Source of the DNA: DAOUBA01 sp034432855
Lineage (GTDB): Bacteria > Chloroflexota > Anaerolineae > B4-G1
DNA length: 6,396 nt
Direction: 5' to 3'
Assembly: GCA_034432855.1 (NCBI GenBank)
Contig: DAOUBA010000146.1
Location: 1-6,396 of the forward strand
Every line of letters begins with the position of its first letter. The first letter of the stretch is position 1. Positions 1-5,891 of the stretch are shown one piece after another. The notes below the pieces were generated by a model. That model saw only the letters and a list, made by a program, of their open reading frames with translations. It did no database searches and was not told the origin of the DNA. A program made the position numbers and the translations under genes.

Positions 1-105
1 CGGCGTCGGGGTAGGCGTTGGAGTGACAGTAGCGGTCGGCGTGGGGGTTTTTATCTCCGTCGGTGTGATAGTCAGTGTCTCGGTGGGGGTCAGACTGGGA
101 GAGGG
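1..105 (-). repeat. Low-complexity Thr-Pro coding repeat
   Basis: Codons 52-86 of the exported protein are dominated by ACN and CCN triplets, giving Pro and Thr in alternation. The repetition becomes stricter toward the left edge, where eight residues read TPTPTPTP. It encodes an extended, probably surface-exposed linker. The repeat continues past the window edge, and such tracts are prone to length variation and misassembly. Confidence 0.75.
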
Positions 106-258
106 TATCTCCGCCGTCTGGGCGAGGACAGGAGCGCTCATCTCAAGCTGCCAAGGTGGCGCGGCACCCAGGGGCAAGATCGTGCCGGGCAGCGGAAATA
201 GTCCAAGCAAAGCCAGCACCATTGCAAAGGATAACCATTTCGGTTTACGTGTCGCCAT
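1..258 (-). CDS. Exported protein with Thr-Pro-rich linker, N-terminal part only
   Basis: The frame is open from an ATG at 258 to the left edge, giving 86 codons with no stop, so only the N-terminus is present. An AGGAGG ribosome-binding site lies just upstream of the ATG. Residues 1-8 are basic (MATRKPKW) and are followed by a hydrophobic core at about 9-33. A plausible signal peptidase I site is VLA|QTAE at residue 46; an earlier site near LGAA (30-33) is possible. No lipobox cysteine is seen. From about residue 52 the chain becomes a Thr/Pro linker ending in TPTPTPTP at the edge, a type common in surface proteins of Chloroflexota. The functional domain lies outside the window, so no function is assigned. 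The gene is separated by 230 bp from the upstream FHA gene and has its own candidate promoter. It could be a cell-surface component linked to the secretion locus, but this is only inferred from position. Confidence 0.8.
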   Translation of the reverse strand, partial: MATRKPKWLSFAMVLALLGLFPLPGTILPLGAAPPWQLEMSAPVLAQTAEIPSPSLTPTETLTITPTEIKTPTPTATVTPTPTPTP

Positions 259-488
259 AAGCCCTCCTCGCGCGTCGAACGCACCGAGACGGTGGACACG
301 AAAATAGTCAGCAGATCCAACTTTGCCCGCGGTGGATACCGGAGCGCCGCCTGCCAGAGTCCGGCGGGAGTTTTCGAATTAGTATACACACTTCTACTAA
401 ACATGCAAATCGCCGAGCGGCAAGGCATTCACAGGGAGGCCCCCACCTGGTCATCAATACCGCGAATGGCTGGCGTGTGAGGGCCGTG
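259..488. other. Intergenic region between FHA gene and exported-protein gene
   Basis: This 230-bp stretch follows the last gene of the operon and precedes the exported-protein gene, both on the minus strand. It contains a candidate minus-strand promoter (381-409) and then a leader of about 115 nt. No convincing intrinsic terminator was found after the FHA gene: the G-rich/C-rich segment near 433-450 can fold only imperfectly and has no T-run. Read-through from the operon therefore remains possible. No RNA gene was recognised. Confidence 0.5.
381..409 (-). promoter_or_regulatory. Candidate sigma70-type promoter for the exported-protein gene
   Basis: On the minus strand the sequence reads TTTGCA (409-404), a 17-bp spacer, then TATACT (386-381). 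The -10 box matches the consensus at 5 of 6 positions and the -35 box at 4 of 6. The predicted start near 374 would give a leader of roughly 115 nt before the ATG at 258. The spot is AT-rich within GC-rich surroundings. It is a consensus match only, with no other evidence. Confidence 0.45.
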
Positions 489-1118
489 CTATGCGTGACC
501 GGCCTCGAAAACAAGTTCAACTGCTCCCAGCGTGATACGGTCTCCTGAATTTAGAGGCTGTGCCTGCTGGGGCGCAAGCCGGGTTTTCCCGACCATGGTG
601 GGGTTCTTGGTCGAGAGGGGGATCAACACCCACCGGTTACTCTGCTTACGGAGCAAGGCATGAGAGCGCGAGACGGTATTGCCTTCCGGTTCTCCCGAAA
701 GGTCAATATCGGGAGAGTTGCCTGTGCGGGCATCGTAACGCCCCATGGTGAGTTCGGACTTTCCGTAATTATCCAGTGCGACCACCATTCCTGAGGGACA
801 GCACAGCAGGGCCGAAGTACCTCCATGGCTCCCGCCTGCCCCGCCGGGTACAGAGCCTGTTTGCGAAGTACTGACCAGGAATAGCGTGTTGCCTGTTACA
901 ACCCCGGCTTCCAGCAGGGATTCGGTCTCACGCAGCGGGCGCTGTCGGTGGACGAGTTGATAGGCGATGGGCCTTCTCACGTTGTCAACAGCCGGCAACT
1001 GCAGGACACGCACCAGTTCGGGCAGCAGGTTGCGTACGGGAACCTCGCCGGAGAGTTCGAGGTCTATGCTTCCGCGTGGGGATTGCAAAGAGACAACGAC
1101 AGTCCTCATCCGTCTCAC
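489..1118 (-). CDS. YukD/EsaB-like ubiquitin-fold domain fused to an FHA domain
   Basis: A 209-aa two-domain protein. Residues 5-82 resemble the YukD/EsaB ubiquitin-like family of type VII secretion, with beta-strands VVVSLQ and IDLEL, a helix LLPELVRVLQL, and LRETESLLEAGVVTGNTLFLV. A Gly/Ser-rich linker (83-103) follows. Residues about 122-205 form an FHA domain, the phosphothreonine-binding fold, with GR at 126-127, SRSHA at 150-154, and KNPT at 171-174 in place of the usual NGT. No signal peptide or membrane segment is seen, so it is probably a cytosolic adaptor. The GTG at 1118 overlaps the previous stop by 4 bp (GTGA), which suggests translational coupling; an ATG at 1109 is an alternative start three codons later. 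In Firmicutes, YukD is a separate protein and FHA domains sit on the EssC ATPase; in Actinobacteria a YukD-like domain is part of EccD. Domain calls are by eye; the FHA call is the stronger. Confidence 0.85.
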   Translation of the reverse strand: MRRMRTVVVSLQSPRGSIDLELSGEVPVRNLLPELVRVLQLPAVDNVRRPIAYQLVHRQRPLRETESLLEAGVVTGNTLFLVSTSQTGSVPGGAGGSHGGTSALLCCPSGMVVALDNYGKSELTMGRYDARTGNSPDIDLSGEPEGNTVSRSHALLRKQSNRWVLIPLSTKNPTMVGKTRLAPQQAQPLNSGDRITLGAVELVFEAGHA

Positions 1119-2971
1119 ACAGACGATGTGCCTTTCCCAGCGAGCAGCGCGGCGATCTGCTCTCGAACCGTCGCCGCATTGGCCGGGGAGACTCGTATCC
1201 AGACGAGACCTTCAGCCACGAAAGGCTGGAGCAACCAGAGGCCTGATACCTCCTCCAAGATACCGATGCCCTTCTCTGCAACCACCGTCCTTTCGCCAAT
1301 GTTCCACCGAGAGATAGAACTATTGGACACTGAATGGGCCAATGCCCGAGCGAATTGAACAGCCGTGACCTCTGGTACCCCCATACGAATCAGATAACGG
1401 GCAGCGGTCTCTCCGCCAAGGGTGATGACGATTTCTCTGGCACGGAACAGGAGCTCCTCTCGCAAAACAAACGGCTGGCCTGATGCCGCAGGCTGTTCCC
1501 CCACGCGAATTTGTTGCTCAATGCGCCGGAGGACTGCTGCATGGTCGCGCAGAGGCGTCAATCGGTGAGCACCAGAGGCCAGGACAGCATCCTCGACAAT
1601 GAGCGTCTGAACCTGATGGATGTGACGCACATCGCTCTCCCCTGCTGCACCCTCAAAAGTGACCGTCCAGGTCTGCTGGGGAGAAACGCAACACTGCACC
1701 AACGTCGCTACAGTGAGGTCAATTCGTAGCCGATCGCCAGGCACTTCGGCCACATACCCTTTAGAGATCAATGAGCGCTTTGCATCCTCCCTCAACCGTC
1801 CAGACTCATCTTTCGGCATGCCTAGAAAAGAGCTCTCCAGACCGAACATCCTATGGGCTCCCATCGTCTCCAGCAAGTAGAGCAACTCGGCGGATGTCAA
1901 TTCCAGGGCAAGCGTATCCTGCACTGGCAAAACGGGATCGGCGATCCGGTCAACATTCAGTCCGGCCAATTGGGGCGGATGAAGTAACACCCACAGCGTT
2001 CTAGGCGCATCTGACCAGCCGATCGGCCGGGTTACTGCACCGACGAGAGGAAGAGCATGCCACTGGCGCGTTGTATAGTCCACCACAAGCGGAGTACGCC
2101 GCCCCCCTTCCCAAACCGTAAACGCCCAGAGAGAACCGTCCTCATTGGGCAAAAGGTAAGAAGCGGGGTCGAATGTGAGATTAGACAGCAGTAATGTTTC
2201 CGGTTCATCAGCACCATCGGGCCAGAAGTACAGGGTGACGCCGCTCTCCGGATAGTACATGGATCCCCTGAGTGCCCCCCAGGCTGGCTGGTGTGGAAGA
2301 CCGGCCGGGATCACAAGTTCATCCTGTTTCAACGCAATAACCTGCCGCTTCTGTCCATCTGGTATCTGCGCGATCCACAGTCCGGCCTGATCTGGAGCCA
2401 GGTTCACATATACCACTTGCCGTCCGCCATTGAGCCAGGTCATAGCATTTTGCCCCAATGGATAACGCATAGCCTGCGCGTCTATGACCTTCACGGTGCC
2501 ATCGGAGTGCACAATAACCAGCCCGGCATCAGAGTCGGCTACGGCCAAACAGGAGTCATCTGGTGCCCAAAGGTGCGCAGCGATAACGCCTGCCCCTTTG
2601 TAGAGCAACGTGGGTTGTAAGCCCACTTGCGCTTGCACGACCCAAAGTCTGTATGCTTTGCCCGGCGGAAGGCCCTCGTATGTCACAAAAGCCAACCACT
2701 TTCCATCAGCGGACCAGCAGGGGCGGGTGATGACCGTACCGGCAACACTTTGCGTCAGGCGACCCATATCCTGAAATGTGACCAGGAGCCAGAGCGCCTC
2801 GTCCTCTACTGTGCCCACGTACAATCCAGCCTGGGCAGGGTCATCCTGATCACAAATCACGGCCAATCTGGCAAAGTCAGGGGAAGGAACAATCTCAGTC
2901 CACGCTAAGGGGTCCAAACAGCGCAACCACCGGGCCAGCGCCGCAATTTTGACGGCAGTCTCTGACGACAT
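1115..2971 (-). CDS. Beta-propeller protein with C-terminal EspG-like domain
   Basis: A 618-aa protein with no signal peptide or membrane helix, so probably cytosolic. Residues about 25-335 carry TolB/PD40-type propeller motifs: SPDFARLAV (30-38), WSADGKWLAF (86-95), WAPDDSCLAV (135-144), WLNGGRQVVYV (179-189) and PNEDGSLWAF (275-284), consistent with six or seven blades. Residues about 355-618 match the whole neighbouring 253-aa protein. Both share L-[ST]-x-A-E-[IL]-x-Y-L-x-x-x-M-G-A (here 358-372), HRLxPL (here 469-474) and a C-terminal strand VWIRVSP before a final helix. That layout is reminiscent of EspG, the ESX chaperone of mycobacteria, but the similarity is weak by eye. The start at 2971 is preferred because AGGA lies 8 nt upstream; ATGs at 2980 and 3019 are alternatives, the latter overlapping the previous gene. 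It follows the peptidase effector by 10 bp, so that effector may be its client. Confidence 0.75.
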   Translation of the reverse strand: MSSETAVKIAALARWLRCLDPLAWTEIVPSPDFARLAVICDQDDPAQAGLYVGTVEDEALWLLVTFQDMGRLTQSVAGTVITRPCWSADGKWLAFVTYEGLPPGKAYRLWVVQAQVGLQPTLLYKGAGVIAAHLWAPDDSCLAVADSDAGLVIVHSDGTVKVIDAQAMRYPLGQNAMTWLNGGRQVVYVNLAPDQAGLWIAQIPDGQKRQVIALKQDELVIPAGLPHQPAWGALRGSMYYPESGVTLYFWPDGADEPETLLLSNLTFDPASYLLPNEDGSLWAFTVWEGGRRTPLVVDYTTRQWHALPLVGAVTRPIGWSDAPRTLWVLLHPPQLAGLNVDRIADPVLPVQDTLALELTSAELLYLLETMGAHRMFGLESSFLGMPKDESGRLREDAKRSLISKGYVAEVPGDRLRIDLTVATLVQCCVSPQQTWTVTFEGAAGESDVRHIHQVQTLIVEDAVLASGAHRLTPLRDHAAVLRRIEQQIRVGEQPAASGQPFVLREELLFRAREIVITLGGETAARYLIRMGVPEVTAVQFARALAHSVSNSSISRWNIGERTVVAEKGIGILEEVSGLWLLQPFVAEGLVWIRVSPANAATVREQIAALLAGKGTSSV

Positions 2972-2981
2972 CGGAAACATC

Positions 2982-4103
2982 CTACGGTCTGATCTTGACA
3001 ATGAGATGGGAGGCCCCACTATAGCGGCCCCCGAAGGTCCAACTCGATTCGAACGTGGCCCAGTCTATCTCCGTAGCCTCTCCAGTCCAGGGATCGTTCA
3101 CATAGACCGTCTGTCCATCGTCCGACATACCAGTGACGGTGACCATATGGGGATAACCGTTACTACTCCAATTCAGATGCACCATAGCGATGACAGGGCC
3201 GTCTTTCAGTTCGGATTGCAGCCCCTGCCGATCCAGCCCGGCCCGACGTTCGATGGTCGTATAGCCCAGGTCCATTTCCCTTAACCCGGCGACCAGTTCG
3301 TCGGCATCAATGCCGCTTCGAGGGTTGAAACGCTCGCCTAATCCCTGGATAATCTCTTGTGGAGTGCGCACCTGGTTGTTGGGATCCACATTATTCCAGT
3401 AATACAGAACCATACTGACGGCGGTCGGAGCACACTCATACGATCCCGCAGTCTGTTTCAAGGTCGGCGTCAGATCCCGAGCCGTTGCATAACCGACGCC
3501 AATCTCAGCGCTTATTGTCGGCGGTGGTTGTGGCGGCGGTGCGGGAATCCAACTCACCGGTTGTGGAGAAACGGTGACATGCCAACCGAACAGGCCGGCG
3601 ATGGACGAGAGGACAGGCGAAAGCCACTCCGCCACAGCATCGGGGATTTCCTTCAGTCTCTCAATAAGCCACGCATCACTCCTTGCGGCAGTTGCAGGCA
3701 GCCTGGTCCACGGGATAGCGGCCACACCTCCTCCACCTGCAAGCAATGTCCCCAGGCGAAGTGCGGTGCCACTATGCCAATCCGGAGATGATTCGAGCAG
3801 GAACCAGGGAATGGCCTCCACTCTCGCAGCCGACTGGTTATCAGCCTGCTGGAAGGCTTCGGCAATGCGAGTGAGCTGACAACCCAGGTGATCCAACTGC
3901 TGGGCCACACGTTCGCTTTCCAGAGGCACCCGGCTCAACAGCGGCTCTGCCCGCGCACGGCTGGCGCCATCCCAGGCCCAGGTATCCAGGCTGCCGATGG
4001 CGCTCTGCAACTCGCCCCCGATCCGGTTCAACAGGTTGCCCGCAGAGACAAGCTGCTCGGCGACCCACCTGGCGCACTCTGTATCAATGCGAATTTGTGT
4101 CAT
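2982..4103 (-). CDS. WXG100-like domain fused to C39/papain-like cysteine peptidase
   Basis: A 373-aa putative type VII effector. Residues 1-100 form a helical WXG100-like head with a WDG turn (W44-D45-G46 within LDTWAWDGAS) and an FxxxD motif (F84, D88) where WXG proteins often carry YxxxD/E. A linker (about 100-200) has apolar stretches near 115-131 and 156-174 and a Pro-rich tract near 180-196. Residues about 203-373 resemble the peptidase C39-like fold: Gln217 as possible oxyanion residue, Cys224 in YECAPTAVSMVL, His319 in YPHMVTVTG and Asp337 in VYVNDPW, a complete Cys-His-Asp set. The start at 4103 is chosen because MTQIRIDT is shared with the paralogue; its AAGGAGG site sits unusually close to the ATG (about 1 nt). 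A longer form from 4169 would overlap the upstream gene. There is no classical signal peptide. The role could be a secreted toxin, a cell-wall or protein hydrolase, or a processing peptidase. Confidence 0.85.
   Translation of the reverse strand: MTQIRIDTECARWVAEQLVSAGNLLNRIGGELQSAIGSLDTWAWDGASRARAEPLLSRVPLESERVAQQLDHLGCQLTRIAEAFQQADNQSAARVEAIPWFLLESSPDWHSGTALRLGTLLAGGGGVAAIPWTRLPATAARSDAWLIERLKEIPDAVAEWLSPVLSSIAGLFGWHVTVSPQPVSWIPAPPPQPPPTISAEIGVGYATARDLTPTLKQTAGSYECAPTAVSMVLYYWNNVDPNNQVRTPQEIIQGLGERFNPRSGIDADELVAGLREMDLGYTTIERRAGLDRQGLQSELKDGPVIAMVHLNWSSNGYPHMVTVTGMSDDGQTVYVNDPWTGEATEIDWATFESSWTFGGRYSGASHLIVKIRP
3804..4103 (-). repeat. Duplicated WXG100-like head, copy 2 (peptidase effector)
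   Basis: Codons 1-100 of the peptidase effector are paralogous, without gaps, to codons 1-100 of the beta-repeat effector at 5530-5829. About 62 of 100 residues are identical by hand count, including 18 in a row from LDTWAWDG to EPLL. At the DNA level a 32-nt run is identical (3958-3989 against 5684-5715). Similarity stops at Trp100. Confidence 0.9.
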
Positions 4104-4119
4104 CCCTCCTTCGCCTTGC

Positions 4120-4881
4120 CTATATTCTCTGGAGCAGCCCGGATACCACGCTCTCGAACCCCGGCCCAATCCGGCGGATCAGCAGTTGATCGTCCTGAGC
4201 AGCTCCCTCGGGTTGCACGATCAGCCAGGCCGTCGTGGGGCCGGCGACCACCGCCGCCGAGTGCGCCTGTGTGATCACACCCTGGGCGCAGCGCAGCGCG
4301 GCAAACGAGCCGCTGAGCGTGCGCTGTTCGATCGCCTCGATCAGGTTGCGTTTCTCTTCTTCCGCGATGGGCGCGCTTGCCAACATCCGGAACGCGGCGT
4401 TTCTCTGGCGGGATTCGGCCTTTTCACGCAGTTTCTCGAATTGCTCCGCCGTCATGAGCAGGCTGCTCTCCGGCTGCGAGTAGGCCGTTAAGGGGAACCA
4501 GCGCAGGATCAGGTCCAGGGCCTGCGCCGGGCCATCGAGTGGGGCCAGGCGGTGGAAATACCGCTTGGGGAACGTATGTAGGAGCAGTGTACTCCCGCGG
4601 CGGAAGAATAAGAGGAGCTGCCGTCCGATCTGCGGAATATCTCGAACGACGATCAACGCGCCATCGGGAAAGAAGCTCGCCCGCACCAGAGATTCGAGCG
4701 CCGGATCTATCTTGTCGCTGGCAGTGATCAGCCCTCGTTGCACCAGGGAGGCATGCCCACGCTCCAGAGTCTTTTTTGCCACCCGCTTCACTGCCCCCAG
4801 CCCGATCATAGCATCGGCTCCCATCGCCTTCATTAGGTAATGGATTTCAGCGCGGGAAAGAATGTATGCATCTTGGTTCAT
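4120..4881 (-). CDS. EspG-like protein, putative effector chaperone
   Basis: A 253-aa soluble protein without a signal peptide. The ATG at 4881 has an AGGGGG site 4 nt upstream and lies 15 bp after the stop of the beta-repeat effector. Its full length corresponds to the C-terminal domain of the propeller protein at 1115-2971. Shared landmarks are the N-terminal motif L8-S-R-A-E-I-H-Y-L-M-K-A-M-G-A22, a turn LVQRGLI (46-52), HRLAPL (110-115), a charged helix at about 143-160, and a C-terminal strand TAWLIVQPEG (217-226) before the last helix. The length and the order of these elements (an N-terminal helix-rich part, then beta-strands, then a helical and strand C-terminal half) recall EspG, the cytosolic chaperone that binds PE-PPE substrates in mycobacterial ESX systems. 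This is by memory of the fold and not an alignment, so the family name is tentative. Its place directly after an effector gene supports a partner role for that effector. Confidence 0.7.
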   Translation of the reverse strand: MNQDAYILSRAEIHYLMKAMGADAMIGLGAVKRVAKKTLERGHASLVQRGLITASDKIDPALESLVRASFFPDGALIVVRDIPQIGRQLLLFFRRGSTLLLHTFPKRYFHRLAPLDGPAQALDLILRWFPLTAYSQPESSLLMTAEQFEKLREKAESRQRNAAFRMLASAPIAEEEKRNLIEAIEQRTLSGSFAALRCAQGVITQAHSAAVVAGPTTAWLIVQPEGAAQDDQLLIRRIGPGFESVVSGLLQRI

Positions 4882-4896
4882 TGCGCCCCCTAACTA

Positions 4897-5829
4897 TTAT
4901 TCCTTAGCCGTGCCGAATGACAGTCCCACTTTGAAAGGACCAAGTTTCACCTCGGTATCCTTGCCGATCTTAAAGCCCAATTCGAATCCGAGAGAGACCC
5001 CGCCGGTGACCCCCACGTTGGCGCCCGCGACGTTCAGACCCACCTCGGCTTCGGCCGAGGCGAGGGAGCCGCCGATCGAGACGCCCAGCGTATTGTCTTT
5101 TATACCGATGAATCCTTCCGCCTTGGGGCCGGCAACCGTACCTGCAGCGGCCAAACCCAGCGCGCTCCCACCGACCACCCCTACCGCCGTGGCTTCGATG
5201 CTGCTCACCTCGCCATAAGCCCCGGCCGTGAAACCATCTTCCCCAAACCCCAGCCGGGCGCCAACCTCGTATTTGCCGGCCTGCACGTCTGCCCGGTAGT
5301 CTCCAATGTCCCGGCCTCCCACTTTCACGTCGCCCGTAGCGTCTTGGGCATCGTACAGAGCTCCGTCCACCAGTTTTACGTCCACCTCGGTCTCTAGATC
5401 GCGCTCCCGCTTACCCTCGCGGTCGAACGACCAAGACGGTCCCGCGAAGCCATCGATCTCGATGCCCGAACCGGCACCCCCGGCCATGCCGCTACTACCG
5501 CCTACAGCCGTTCCTGGAGTAAAGTCTACCCATGGCATCTCCTCCATGTTTCGCGCTGCCACGTTGTCTTCTTGCTCAAAGGCTGCGGCCACCCGCATCA
5601 GTTTGCGCCCCAGCGCGTCCAACTCCTGTCCCAGGCGCTGGCTCTCCGGGCGCACCTGGCCCAGTAACGGCTCCGCCCGTGCGCGGCTGGCGCCATCCCA
5701 GGCCCAGGTATCCAGAGTGCCAATGGCATGTTGCAGTTCGCGCCCGATCTCGTCCAGACGATTTGCTGCCGAAACGAGCCGTCGCCCGACCTGGCCAGTG
5801 TGGTCAGTATCAATACGAATCTGTGTCAT
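4897..5829 (-). CDS. WXG100-like domain fused to Gly/Ala-rich beta-repeat domain
   Basis: A 310-aa putative type VII effector and first gene of the operon. The start at 5829 has a GGAGG site about 7 nt upstream and gives the same MTQIRIDT opening as its paralogue. Residues 1-100 are the WXG100-like head (W44-D45-G46; F84-E-Q-E-D88). A short Gly/Ser-rich linker follows (109-122). Residues about 134-310 are an unusual domain of alternating small and hydrophobic residues, for example GFTAGAYGEV, GFIGIKDNTLGVSIGG and LNVAGANVGVTGGVSLGFEL, predicting many short beta-strands. Within it, residues about 213-234 form an apolar Gly/Ala segment long enough to enter a membrane. Similar Gly/Ala beta-repeats occur at the C-termini of other polymorphic-toxin-like proteins, but no enzymatic motif is recognisable and the function is unknown. 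The EspG-like gene follows after 15 bp. It could be a pore-forming or surface structural protein. Confidence 0.8.
   Translation of the reverse strand: MTQIRIDTDHTGQVGRRLVSAANRLDEIGRELQHAIGTLDTWAWDGASRARAEPLLGQVRPESQRLGQELDALGRKLMRVAAAFEQEDNVAARNMEEMPWVDFTPGTAVGGSSGMAGGAGSGIEIDGFAGPSWSFDREGKRERDLETEVDVKLVDGALYDAQDATGDVKVGGRDIGDYRADVQAGKYEVGARLGFGEDGFTAGAYGEVSSIEATAVGVVGGSALGLAAAGTVAGPKAEGFIGIKDNTLGVSIGGSLASAEAEVGLNVAGANVGVTGGVSLGFELGFKIGKDTEVKLGPFKVGLSFGTAKE
5530..5829 (-). repeat. Duplicated WXG100-like head, copy 1 (beta-repeat effector)
   Basis: This is the partner of the copy at 3804-4103. It covers codons 1-100 of the beta-repeat effector, and similarity to the other gene ends sharply after Trp100. 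The flanking non-head portions of the two genes are unrelated, so this is a domain-level duplication or recombination, not a whole-gene duplication. Confidence 0.9.
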
Positions 5830-5863
5830 TGCTCCCCCTCCGGCTAGGGCTACTGCAACAATC

Positions 5864-5876
5864 TTGTGTCTCACAA
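5864..5876. promoter_or_regulatory. Operator-like inverted repeat TTGTG-TCT-CACAA
   Basis: A perfect 5-bp inverted repeat with a 3-bp centre. It covers the -35 box and part of the spacer of the plus-strand promoter and lies in the leader of the minus-strand operon. A repressor here would affect the WXG100 promoter directly. As RNA it would give only a weak hairpin. No regulator gene is visible nearby. Confidence 0.35.
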
Positions 5877-5891
5877 AAATGATGCTATAAT
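5864..5891 (+). promoter_or_regulatory. Extended -10 promoter for the WXG100 gene
   Basis: TATAAT at 5886-5891 matches the -10 consensus perfectly and is preceded by TGC at 5883-5885, an extended -10 element. A weak -35 (TTGTGT, 5864-5869) lies 16 bp upstream. The predicted start is near 5898, giving a leader of about 37 nt that includes the strong ribosome-binding site before 5935. Confidence 0.6.

Noticed and set aside
290..340. Direct repeat CGGTGGACAC / CGGTGGATAC
   Set aside because: Only two imperfect 10-bp copies about 41 bp apart, with no inverted partner or relation to a promoter; likely chance.
430..452. Possible terminator after the FHA gene
   Set aside because: The stem has a mismatch and a wobble pair, the loop is too small and no T-run follows on the minus strand.
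948..1358. Plus-strand open frames of over 100 codons across the FHA and propeller genes
   Set aside because: They lie antisense to genes with recognisable domains, have no homology-like motifs or ribosome-binding sites, and are explained as shadows in GC-rich DNA.
2972..3019. Longer start (ATG at 3019) for the propeller protein
   Set aside because: It would overlap the peptidase gene by 38 bp, and the extra residues (MGPPISLSRSDRR) look like read-through of the other frame; the ATG at 2971 has AGGA 8 nt upstream.
4104..4169. Longer start for the peptidase effector
   Set aside because: It would overlap the EspG-like gene by 50 bp; the shared MTQIRIDT opening in both effectors fixes the start at 4103.
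3888..4491. Plus-strand open frames of 128 and 164 codons across the EspG-like gene
   Set aside because: Antisense shadows: the translations are rich in Arg, Pro and Ala with no recognisable domain, and the minus-strand gene has a clear start and operon spacing.
5830..5874. Longer start for the beta-repeat effector (15 extra residues)
   Set aside because: The added segment has no counterpart in the paralogue, and the GGAGG site sits just before the ATG at 5829.
5306..5890. Plus-strand open frame of 194 codons opposite the beta-repeat effector
   Set aside because: It is Ser/Pro/Arg-rich low-complexity translation of the complement of a well-supported gene and would run through the divergent promoter region.
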